This document shows, in pieces, positions 8,201 to 11,036 of a stretch of DNA of 11,036 nucleotides (within the stretch, counting starts at the first letter, position 1; each line of letters opens with the position of its first letter). The position numbers and the translations under genes are program-made. The notes under the pieces are model-generated. The model saw nothing but the letters and a program-made list of their open reading frames with translations, had not been told where the DNA came from and did no database searches. The DNA is from Baffinella frigidus (taxonomy: Eukaryota > Cryptophyceae > Cryptomonadales > Baffinellaceae), in the NCBI GenBank assembly GCA_026770585.1, contig MU646352.1:157481-168516 (forward strand). The letters are read 5' to 3'.

Positions 8201-10946
8201 GTGAGGGAGAGTGAGGAAGGGAGAGTGAGTGAGGGAAAGTGAGTGAGGGAGGGAGAGTGAATGAGGGAGGGAGAGAGAGCGCACGCGCGCACGACAGAGA
8301 GTCCGAGAGAGAGGGAGAGCACGAGCGCGGCAGAGGGAGCGAGGGCGGGAGGGATCGACACCTGCACCGAACCGCGCTCTTCCTCCATGGCAATCGACAC
8401 GTGGTTATCGAAGCCCTCGCCCTTGACGTTGAGCGCCAGGCGCGTGGCCTTCTTCTTCACGTTCAGCACCTGCATTAGGGTATAGAGTTCAGGGTTTAGG
8501 GTTTTGGGTTTTGGGTTTATGGTTTATGGTTTATGGTTTATGGTTTATGGTTTATGGTTTAGGGTTTAGGGTTCCGGGATCCGGTTTGAGGGTTCAGGGA
8601 TGAGGTTATCGGATTTCGAGTTTACCGCGTTGAAGTTGTAGTTTTTCTCGATCTGGGGCATGAACGTGACCGTCAAGGCCAGCTCCGACTCGGGGCCCAC
8701 AGTCCCCTGCGACGGCGTGATCTTCACGGTCGGAGGGTCCTCGTCCGCGCCGTAGGTCTTGCCGTCGAACGCGAACGCGAACGGGATGTGCTCCCGGTTG
8801 ATCAGCTTCACAACCTGGTGTGCGGTTTGGGGTTTGGGGTTGAGGTTTAGGGTTTGGGGTTTGGGGGTTGGGGTTTAGGGGTTTAGGGGTTAGGGATTAG
8901 GGTCTAGGGTTGAGAGTTTAGGATATATGGGGTCAGGGGTCAGGGGTCAGAGGCCAGGGAACAGGGGCCAGGGGCCAGGGGCCAGGGGCCAGGGGTCAAG
9001 GGTCAGGGGTCAGGGGCCAGGGGTAAGGGCTTAGATTTTAGGGTTATGTGGTTAAGGTTTTAGGGTTGAGGACCTGGGAGCCCTTGTGGTTAAGGAGGAG
9101 CGAGTTGAAGTTGCAGAAGGTCTGGTCGAGGAAGACGCGTGGCTCCTTGACATGCCCCACCAGGATGAACGGTACCGAGATGTCGTGGTCCGGGATCACC
9201 TGGTGTTGGGTTTCGGGTTTAGGGTTTGGGGTTGGGTGTTGGTGTTTTGGGTTTTGGGTTTTGGGTTTGGGGTTTAGACTTTCGGGTTTTGAGTTTCGGG
9301 TTTCGGGTTTGGTGTGGGTGTAGGGTGGGGGGTCACCAAGCGCCAGAACGACTCGAGCAGGCGGTCGGAATCGGGGGTGTATTCGAAGACCATCTCCGTC
9401 TTCTTGCCCGAGAGCACGATCCCCTCGCGGTGCACGCACTTGAACGCCTGCGTTTCGTTGGGGTTTCGGGTTTCAGGTTTCGGGTTTCGGGTTTCGTGTT
9501 TCGTGTTTCGTGTTTCGGGTTCATGGTGTGTGGTGTGTGGTGTGTGGTGTGTGGTGTGTGGTGTGTGGTGTGTGGTGTGTGGTGTGTGGTGTGGTGTGTG
9601 GTGTATGGTGTATGGTGTATGGTGTATGGTGTATGGTGTATGGTGTATGGTGTATGGTTCAGGGCTCAGGGCTTAGTGAGGGCTCAAGGTGTACCTGGGC
9701 AAGGTGAGCGACGGCCGCGCCTGTCCCGTCCTCGCACTCCCACCGGAACTTGTAACTCGCATTGGTCGGGTTCATGACATAGAACCGCTTCGTGTTCCGC
9801 ACCCCCGTCCCAAGGCTCTCAAACTCCACAACGCGCGACGCAGGATCCACCGCAGTCCCAGACGGCGTCGCCAACGTCGGCGGACGCCGCCCCCCCGTGA
9901 GCCAGTCCGAGTCGGCCAGCTCGAGGTGGCAGCGCGGGCGGGCGCTTTTCCCGCGCACCACCACCAGGGGCGGGGCCTGCGGCGCAGGCGGGGCGTCGGC
10001 ATCCTCCCCTTCGGGGGCGGCGGCTGCGCCTTCTTCCGCCTCGAGCACCGTGTTCTCCTTCGCCTGGTTTGTGGTGTAAGGGTTGAGGGGTTTCGGGTTT
10101 CGGGTTCCGGGTTTCGGGTGCCGGGGTGCTAGGTGTTCGAGAAGTTCTCCGGGTTTCGGGTTCCGGGTTTCGGGTTCTAGGGGTTCTAAAGGTTCCAGGT
10201 GTTTCAGGGGTTTCGGGTTTCGGGTTTCTTATTTCTTATTTCGGGTTTCAGGGCTTCGGGTGTACCTGGCGCTTGTCGAGGTTCGGGATGACAGCCACAA
10301 TGTGCCTCTGGTAGTGCTCCACCTCCGTCGGCGCGAACTTGACCGTCATCTCCTGGCTCGCCCCGGGCGCCACCGTGCCCCGCTCGGGGGTCACTGTGAA
10401 GGCCTGGTCCTCCCCCAGGTCCTGGTTTGGGGTTTGGGGTTTGGTGTTTTTTGTGTTTGGTGTTTGGTGTTTGGTGTTTGGTGTTTGGTGTTGAGGGGTT
10501 AGGGTTGGGTTTAGATTGTAGGGTGTAGGGTTTAGGTGTAGGGTTTAAGGTTTAGGGCTTAGGGCTCAGGGCTCAGGGTTCAGGGTTCATGGTTCAGGTC
10601 GTAGGGTTTAGGGCGTAGAGTTTTGGGTGTAGGGCTCAGGGCTCAGGGCTCAGGGCTCAGGGCTCAGGGCTTAGAGTTTGGGGTTTGGGGTTTGGGGTTT
10701 GGGGTTTGGGGTTTGGGGTTTGGACTTTGGGGTTTGGGGTTCAAGGGCACCTCGGTCCCGTCCGGAAGACACACCGCCCACGCGAAATGCATCGCAGCCT
10801 TCGACGGATTCACGAACGAGAAGCGGTGCACCCTCTCGCGGTACATCATCGTCTCCGCGAAGACCAGGGGGGGGATGCTTTCGAGGACTTCTGTGGGTTC
10901 GCCCGCCTCGTCGCGCTCGGGGCTGCCTGCTGTGCGGTACCCGTAC
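1403..10946 (-). CDS. HYDIN: Hydin-like ciliary central-pair protein, C-terminal part (25 exons, 5' partial)
   Basis: Coding join on the minus strand, from the 5' end: 10946-10751, 10421-10266, 10063-9695, 9447-9337, 9199-9074, 8814-8626, 8469-8362, 8183-8109, 7836-7732, 7480-7311, 7071-7011, 6849-6769, 6578-6486, 6169-6086, 5876-5713, 5468-5390, 5148-5083, 4918-4854, 4604-4526, 4315-4151, 3907-3816, 3556-3448, 3045-2720, 2537-2381, 2209-1403. It starts with one base of a split codon and gives 1,343 residues plus TAA. The total frame closes exactly, and every intron is GT-AG. The product is a chain of ASH/MSP-like beta-sandwich repeats, with signatures such as FTPIDFGEVHVNETR then VTNTGKYPIEFEW, and TKRFYVMNPTNASYKFRW. 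HYDIN is a roughly 5,000-residue protein of the ciliary central apparatus needed for normal beating. The block order and the terminus WLYYLKGV match what I recall of HYDIN's last quarter. CFAP47 is the main alternative. Confidence 0.85.
2210..2380 (-). repeat. Intron 24: GGTGTTT, GGGTTTA and GGGTTTG arrays
   Basis: Six GGTGTTT units lie at about 2250-2293. GGGTTTA (about 2312-2338), GGGTTCA and GGGTTTG (about 2352-2378) then run directly into the donor. Three related heptamers sit side by side. Confidence 0.85.
2381..2537 (-). CDS. HYDIN: Exon W24, residues 1024-1075
   Basis: LTLTNEATGEYLFFDVAFTA then TGSPPLQTYELNTVVRQGKE and IVIDLANPLTET. The NExTxEYLFF strand and the TYEL...VRQ...NPL block match family memory. 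Its acceptor CAACTTAG is the only one in the window ending TAG rather than CAG. Confidence 0.87.
2538..2719 (-). repeat. Intron 23: GGTTTGA array
   Basis: About seven GGTTTGA units run over 2570-2621, then two or three GGTGTTT, then a TTATGTT-like degenerate stretch to about 2700. This intron is phase 2. Confidence 0.8.
2720..3045 (-). CDS. HYDIN: Exon W23, residues 915-1023
   Basis: It is a large exon with the clearest HYDIN-type blocks: SGTVFVPLPDGTALLYKLVG, then VQCKANHTEQIPVSNWLPKP and QRFTVRIEP, then TTLKGASYIDVPANAQRSYS and LKFHTFVEGT. It ends CG before GTAACC, a phase 2 junction that makes Arg with the next exon's G. Confidence 0.9.
3046..3447 (-). other. Intron 22: longest intron, without heptamer repeats
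   Basis: It is 402 bases of ordinary-looking mixed sequence, including AT-rich stretches at about 3058-3175 and 3271-3300. It may hold an extra exon (3192-3263). It has a GTACTC donor and GTCCGCAG acceptor like its neighbours, but none of their repeats. Confidence 0.7.
3192..3263 (-). CDS. Candidate extra (cassette) exon inside the largest intron
   Basis: It is 72 bases, flanked by CCCCAG upstream and GTGCGC downstream. It is open in phase 0, so including or skipping it keeps the frame. It would add 24 residues beginning AAPEGEEGGGRRG and ending VKKK, a low-complexity Gly-rich linker after the acidic end of W22. The acceptor has a good pyrimidine tract (TTTTTTCCCC) with TTATTAAAC upstream as a possible branch site. 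Using it would split the 402-base intron into 184 and 146 bases. Long G runs make the base count, and so the frame, uncertain. Confidence 0.35.
3448..3556 (-). CDS. HYDIN: Exon W22, residues 879-914
   Basis: SGPEIIEVPAKQSVACELTY then RPLGMTKQPAGEDEEE. The YRPLGM segment is family-like. The acidic tail then leads directly, or through the candidate extra exon at 3192-3263, into W23. It starts with the last base of Trp. Phase 0 at its end. Confidence 0.85.
3557..3815 (-). repeat. Intron 21: GGGGTTT and GGTTTAT arrays
   Basis: Three GGGGTTT units lie at about 3594-3617 and about six GGTTTAT units at about 3637-3681, followed by TTTAGTG and TTTAGGG variants. This intron is phase 2. Confidence 0.75.
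3816..3907 (-). CDS. HYDIN: Exon W21, residues 848-878
   Basis: VRVPVKKSLPAISNPTDTTW then RLIPVLDNDFW: the ISNPTxxTWxLxP strand. It ends TG before GTACTC, a phase 2 junction that makes Trp with the next base. Confidence 0.86.
3908..4150 (-). repeat. Intron 20: GGGTTTC, TTTTAGG and other heptamers
   Basis: GGGTTTC lies at about 3916-3963, a short TTTTAGG run at about 3963-3988, then GGTTTAT and TTTAGGG copies to about 4105. Confidence 0.75.
4151..4315 (-). CDS. HYDIN: Exon W20, residues 793-847
   Basis: VTLEVRFHPAYEGDDIRRDN then LPLFVDGADQPLLLTLTGIC. The VTLEVxFHP and LTLTGxC strands close the repeat, and EETIAFDTA opens the next. Phase 0 at both ends. Confidence 0.87.
4316..4525 (-). repeat. 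Intron 19: GGGGTCA and TTTAGGG variants
   Basis: Three GGGGTCA units lie near the acceptor (about 4332-4352). GGTTTTG/TTTTTGG-type and TTTAGGG units follow, up to the donor. Confidence 0.75.
4526..4604 (-). CDS. HYDIN: Exon W19, residues 767-792
   Basis: WRWNADAFGPEFSVEPTEGF then LNPQDE: the FxPxFSVxPxEGF turn of an ASH repeat. One base completes the split Lys. Phase 0 at its end. Confidence 0.85.
4605..4853 (-). repeat. Intron 18: TTTAGGG arrays
   Basis: There are two runs, about 4615-4652 and 4767-4819, with GTGTAGG and TTCAGGG variants between them. It is almost wholly heptameric; phase 2. Confidence 0.8.
4854..4918 (-). CDS. HYDIN: Exon W18, residues 745-766
   Basis: VVANSRAIRKLQLENIGDIG then SK. 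The NxGDIGxK turn is one I recall in HYDIN. It ends AA before GTACTG, a phase 2 junction that makes Lys. Confidence 0.85.
4919..5082 (-). repeat. Intron 17: eight perfect TTTAGGG units
   Basis: Positions 4980-5035 are eight uninterrupted TTTAGGG heptamers, the longest clean stretch in the window and identical to a plant-type telomere repeat. TTTTGTG variants precede them. Confidence 0.85.
5083..5148 (-). CDS. HYDIN: Exon W17, residues 723-744
   Basis: VLGGSAVGVELKLETDMLFF followed by GA: the end of one repeat and the LFFGA opening strand of the next. Phase 0 at both ends; 66 bases. Confidence 0.84.
5149..5389 (-). repeat. Intron 16: TTTAGGG array with variants
   Basis: TTTAGGG units run at about 5228-5279, with degenerate copies over most of the rest (GTGTAGG, TTTAGAG). 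Confidence 0.75.
5390..5468 (-). CDS. HYDIN: Exon W16, residues 697-722
   Basis: YTPQSRMLPFSEDIKMDIGG then LQRTLM. The YTPxxRMxPFSEDI segment recalls the CRIPPFTEE-type strand of HYDIN. It starts with one base completing Met. Phase 0 at its end. Confidence 0.84.
5469..5712 (-). repeat. Intron 15: TTTAGGG array
   Basis: Mostly perfect TTTAGGG from 5472 to 5567, starting three bases from the acceptor, then degenerate TTTAGTG and others. This intron is phase 2. Confidence 0.8.
5713..5876 (-). CDS. HYDIN: Exon W15, residues 642-696
   Basis: VGSMVERRIKIKNSSPVEAF opens the strand set; then come the helix-like HRLETLDLHLRPATLSL and RPRETIDLEL. It ends AT before GTACTC, a phase 2 junction that makes Met with the next base. 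Confidence 0.85.
5877..6085 (-). repeat. Intron 14: GGTTTAT array
   Basis: Nine or so GGTTTAT units run over about 5950-6013, decaying into GGTTCAT beyond. Sense-strand units read ATAAACC. Confidence 0.8.
6086..6169 (-). CDS. HYDIN: Exon W14, residues 614-641
   Basis: VEVHGSGHDCDIQLANPNQF then NYALGAVK: the VxGxGH ending of one repeat and the LGAV opening of the next. Phase 0 at both ends. Confidence 0.84.
6170..6485 (-). repeat. Intron 13: TTTAGGG array plus a 12-base repeat
   Basis: TTTAGGG runs over 6180-6259 with one TTTTGGG variant. A second set lies at about 6345-6417. At 6426-6465 there are three copies of TAGGTTTTTGTT, a 12-base period that breaks the seven-base rule. GTTCAGGTTCAA near 6274-6300 is another 12-base pattern. 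Confidence 0.8.
6486..6578 (-). CDS. HYDIN: Exon W13, residues 583-613
   Basis: SEEIKISFMPRDIKAYHETI then PFQINGLYIVQ: the ISFxPRD and FxINGLY strands end the repeat. The exon begins AGC after ACACAG, one of the six exon starts that are not GT. An AG two bases further on is a possible alternative acceptor, but only this one keeps phase 0. Confidence 0.82.
6579..6768 (-). repeat. Intron 12: GGGTTTA and GGGTTCA heptamers
   Basis: GGGTTTA units next to the acceptor (about 6588-6608) pass into GGGTTCA units (about 6608-6640) and then into degenerate copies. Confidence 0.75.
6769..6849 (-). CDS. HYDIN: Exon W12, residues 556-582
   Basis: DVAFDVQYNNKPWLEMDTSP followed by TNLAPGQ is the middle of an Ig-like repeat with the usual APGQ turn. 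Phase 0 at both ends. Confidence 0.83.
6850..7010 (-). repeat. Intron 11: GGTTCGA/GGTTTGA and GGTGTTT heptamers
   Basis: It has GGTTCGA and GGTTTGA variants at about 6880-6915, then three or four GGTGTTT units at about 6951-6976. Confidence 0.7.
7011..7071 (-). CDS. HYDIN: Exon W11, residues 536-555
   Basis: This is the shortest exon, at 61 bases. It reads YKQEAQAQVAILRVTNEDTQ, the second strand of the repeat. Its first base completes the split Leu codon. Phase 0 at its end. Confidence 0.82.
7072..7310 (-). repeat. Intron 10: GGTGTTT array
   Basis: About ten near-perfect GGTGTTT units run over 7113-7182, followed by degenerate copies and GGGATTA-like units at 7265-7283. This intron is phase 2. 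Confidence 0.8.
7311..7480 (-). CDS. HYDIN: Exon W10, residues 479-535
   Basis: It contains VDVKMAFFPVSEAFISDHAC and LQIVNGSKYTFGVSAAGRKP, then TKMDFGPCFL. The DFGPCF opening of a new repeat is family-like. It ends CT before GTAACC, a phase 2 junction in which CT plus G makes Leu. Confidence 0.86.
7481..7731 (-). repeat. Intron 9: GGTGTAA array and an AT-rich patch
   Basis: Seven copies of GGTGTAA lie at about 7648-7702. Before them, 7550-7627 is AT-rich and not heptameric (TTATTATTCATGG, TTATTTATTTTTTATGG), which may be older intron sequence. Confidence 0.8.
7732..7836 (-). CDS. HYDIN: Exon W9, residues 444-478
   Basis: VTNTGKYPIEFEWTTAK continues the ASH motif, with N at the strand end and the FEW aromatic. 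Then come LLTIQPQRGTVGKGER and the next strand. Phase 0 at both ends. Confidence 0.88.
7837..8108 (-). repeat. Intron 8: mixed GGGGTTT, GGTTTAT and TTTTAGG heptamers
   Basis: It holds degenerate GGGGTTT and GGTGTTT at about 7865-7912, three GGTTTAT units at about 7961-7981, and a TTTTAGG patch near 8030-8050. Confidence 0.7.
8109..8183 (-). CDS. HYDIN: Exon W8, residues 419-443
   Basis: VSPLTFTPIDFGEVHVNETR is a textbook ASH opening strand with the FG pair, and IKSVS leads into the next exon. Phase 0 at both ends. Confidence 0.88.
8184..8361 (-). repeat. Intron 7: purine tract of GAGTGAGGGA type
   Basis: From about 8191 to 8350 the plus strand is nearly all A and G, built from irregular GAGTGAGTGAGGGAG units with a CACGCGCGCACGA interruption near 8281. 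On the sense strand it is a long CT tract. It is the one short-unit repeat intron without GG heptamers. Confidence 0.8.
8362..8469 (-). CDS. HYDIN: Exon W7, residues 383-418
   Basis: VLNVKKKATRLALNVKGEGF is the last strand pair of the repeat, followed by HVSIAMEEERGSVQ leading into the next. The NVKGEGF ending is typical of HYDIN-type repeats. Phase 0 at both ends. Confidence 0.87.
8470..8625 (-). repeat. Intron 6: GGGTTTT and GGTTTAT arrays
   Basis: Two or three GGGTTTT units (about 8500-8516) are followed by about six GGTTTAT units (about 8517-8560). Confidence 0.8.
8626..8814 (-). CDS. HYDIN: Exon W6, residues 320-382
   Basis: It contains VVKLINREHIPFAFAFDGKT then KITPSQGTVGPESELALTV and TFMPQIEKNYNFNA. 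It is one nearly complete Ig-like repeat with the typical ITPxxGTVxPxSE turn. Phase 0 at both ends. Confidence 0.87.
8815..9073 (-). repeat. Intron 5: GGGGTCA/GGGGCCA heptamers
   Basis: About thirteen units of GGGGTCA, GGGGCCA and near variants run from about 8933 to 9022, next to degenerate GGGGTTT/GGGTTTA. It is the most GC-rich array in the gene. Confidence 0.8.
9074..9199 (-). CDS. HYDIN: Exon W5, residues 278-319
   Basis: It contains DISVPFILVGHVKEPRVFLD followed by FNSLLLNHKGSQ. This is the last strand of one repeat and the opening strand of the next, one of the best family-like segments in the window. Phase 0 at both ends. Confidence 0.88.
9200..9336 (-). repeat. Intron 4: GGGTTTT/GGGTTTC heptamers
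   Basis: This is the shortest complete intron, at 137 bases. It holds short runs of GGGTTTT (about 9245-9270) and GGGTTTC (about 9290-9310) among degenerate copies. Confidence 0.7.
9337..9447 (-). CDS. HYDIN: Exon W4, residues 241-277
   Basis: It reads AFKCVHREGIVLSGKKTEMV then FEYTPDSDRLLESFWRL. The GxxLSGKKxEMVFxYTP pattern is the end of an ASH repeat, and ESFW followed by a strand is a HYDIN-like joint. Phase 0 at both ends. Confidence 0.85.
9448..9694 (-). repeat. Intron 3: GGGTTTC, then GGTGTGT, then GGTGTAT arrays
   Basis: A GGGTTTC/TTTCGTG array lies at about 9460-9520. It is followed directly by about ten copies of GGTGTGT (9525-9599, with one shortened unit) and about eight of GGTGTAT (9600-9657). 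The last two differ by one base and switch sharply. Confidence 0.85.
9695..10063 (-). CDS. HYDIN: Exon W3, residues 118-240
   Basis: It starts with a flexible Ala/Glu/Pro-rich segment of roughly 24 residues. Next comes CHLELADSDWLTGGRR and a full Ig-like repeat, RVVEFESLGTGVRNTKRF then YVMNPTNASYKFRWECED. The DSDW...GRR and NPTN...FRW blocks are ones I associate with HYDIN specifically. Phase 0 at both ends. Confidence 0.88.
10064..10265 (-). repeat. Intron 2: GGGTTTC/GGGTTCC heptamers
   Basis: The array is GGGTTTC mixed with GGGTTCC, in places as a 14-base alternation, at about 10090-10255. It is interrupted by unique bases around 10120-10150 and 10160-10205. Confidence 0.75.
10266..10421 (-). 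CDS. HYDIN: Exon W2, residues 66-117
   Basis: It completes the first repeat with the ASH-type pattern TPERGTVAPGASQEMTVKF followed by FAPTEVEHYQ and a final strand VIPNLDKRQ. The acceptor is AACCAG, followed by GAC. The phase is 0 at both ends. Confidence 0.85.
10422..10750 (-). repeat. Intron 1: GGTGTTT, GGGCTCA and GGGGTTT arrays
   Basis: At 329 bases it is the second longest intron. It has three successive arrays on the plus strand: GGTGTTT at about 10442-10489, GGGCTCA at about 10632-10670 (with a shorter patch at 10557-10578), and GGGGTTT at about 10677-10738. Confidence 0.8.
10751..10946 (-). CDS. HYDIN: Exon W1, residues 1-65 of the visible part
   Basis: It begins after CCCCAG with one base of a split codon, so the intron upstream (beyond the window) is phase 2. 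It has an acidic linker (SPERDEAGEPTE), then the start of an Ig-like repeat with RVHRFSFVNPSKAAMHFAW. It ends GAG before GTGCCC. Confidence 0.8.
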
Positions 10947-11036
10947 CTGGGGTATGGTGTGGGGTTTGGGGTGTGGGGTTTGGGGTGTGGGGTGTGGGGT
11001 TTGGGGTGCGGGGTTTGGGGTGTGGGGTTTGGGGTG
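10947..11036 (-). repeat. Partial intron: GGGGTTT/GGGGTGT heptamers
   Basis: The sequence beyond W1 is an alternation of GGGGTTT and GGGGTGT (plus strand), close to a 14-base higher-order unit. It runs off the window, so the intron's length and upstream exon are unknown. Confidence 0.75.

Noticed and set aside
9226-9777. Plus-strand open frame of 183 codons with Val-Trp-Cys repeats, and its two overlapping siblings
   Set aside because: These are translations of the GGTGTGT and GGTGTAT arrays in intron 3 together with the antisense of exons W3 and W4. No coding signature of their own.
2210-10750. A CRISPR-like array, because short blocks alternate with repeats
   Set aside because: The repeats are seven-base tandem units of varying sequence, the unique blocks are exons of unequal length (61-807 bases) that join in frame, and the gene is eukaryotic.
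1403-10946. A pseudogene
   Set aside because: All 25 exons are open, every junction keeps the frame, all introns are GT-AG, and the stop lies after the expected C-terminus. No frameshift or internal stop was found.
1403-10946. CFAP47 as the gene identity
   Set aside because: Considered seriously because it also has ASH repeats and is a ciliary protein. The order of blocks from the ESFW segment to the final YYLKG fits my memory of HYDIN better. A profile search of the joined protein against both families would settle it.
2210-11036. A chromosome end or a recent telomere fusion
   Set aside because: The arrays are interrupted by exons at regular intervals that keep one reading frame, and the flank beyond the gene has none. 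A telomere would show long uninterrupted repeats without coding exons.

Overview
This is a eukaryotic nuclear window, dominated by the 3' half of one multi-exon gene on the minus strand. The exons are GC-rich with strong G/C preference at third codon positions. The 24 complete introns run GT...AG, and most are built from tandem heptamers related to the plant/algal telomere repeat (TTTAGGG on the plus strand, CCCTAAA on the sense strand). The protein is a motile-cilium component. A flagellated alga with plant-type telomere repeats (a green or prasinophyte alga, or less likely a haptophyte, cryptophyte or dinoflagellate) fits best, but the species cannot be named from sequence alone.

Layout. 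Positions 1 to about 1285 are gene-poor flanking DNA with short imperfect direct repeats and a CTCAG-rich patch; I support no gene there. Positions 1286-1402 are the probable 3' UTR, with an AATAAA on the minus strand. From 1403 to 10946 lie 25 exons (numbered W1-W25 in transcript order, from high to low coordinate). All join in one reading frame, giving 1,343 residues plus a TAA stop. The 5' end of the gene lies beyond position 11036.

The protein is a string of ASH/MSP-type immunoglobulin-like repeats. By recalled family resemblance it is the C-terminal part of HYDIN, the giant protein of the ciliary central pair. The last exon ends in the family's WLYYLKGV-type terminus. CFAP47, CFAP65 and other ASH proteins are the alternatives.

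The striking part is the intron set. Nearly every intron carries its own dominant heptamer (GGGTTTA, GGTGTTT, GGTTTAT, GGTTTGA, GGTGTAA, GGTGTGT, GGGCTCA, GGGGCCA and others). All keep a seven-base step and a GG pair, and always have the C-rich strand as sense. None of the 24 donors has the usual G at intron position +5. No intron is in phase 1. Such arrays are absent from the exons and from the 1.4 kb downstream of the stop. This suggests telomere-like sequence was repeatedly recruited as intron body, possibly as a means of intron gain. One intron (3046-3447) lacks these repeats and holds a possible extra in-frame 72-base exon.
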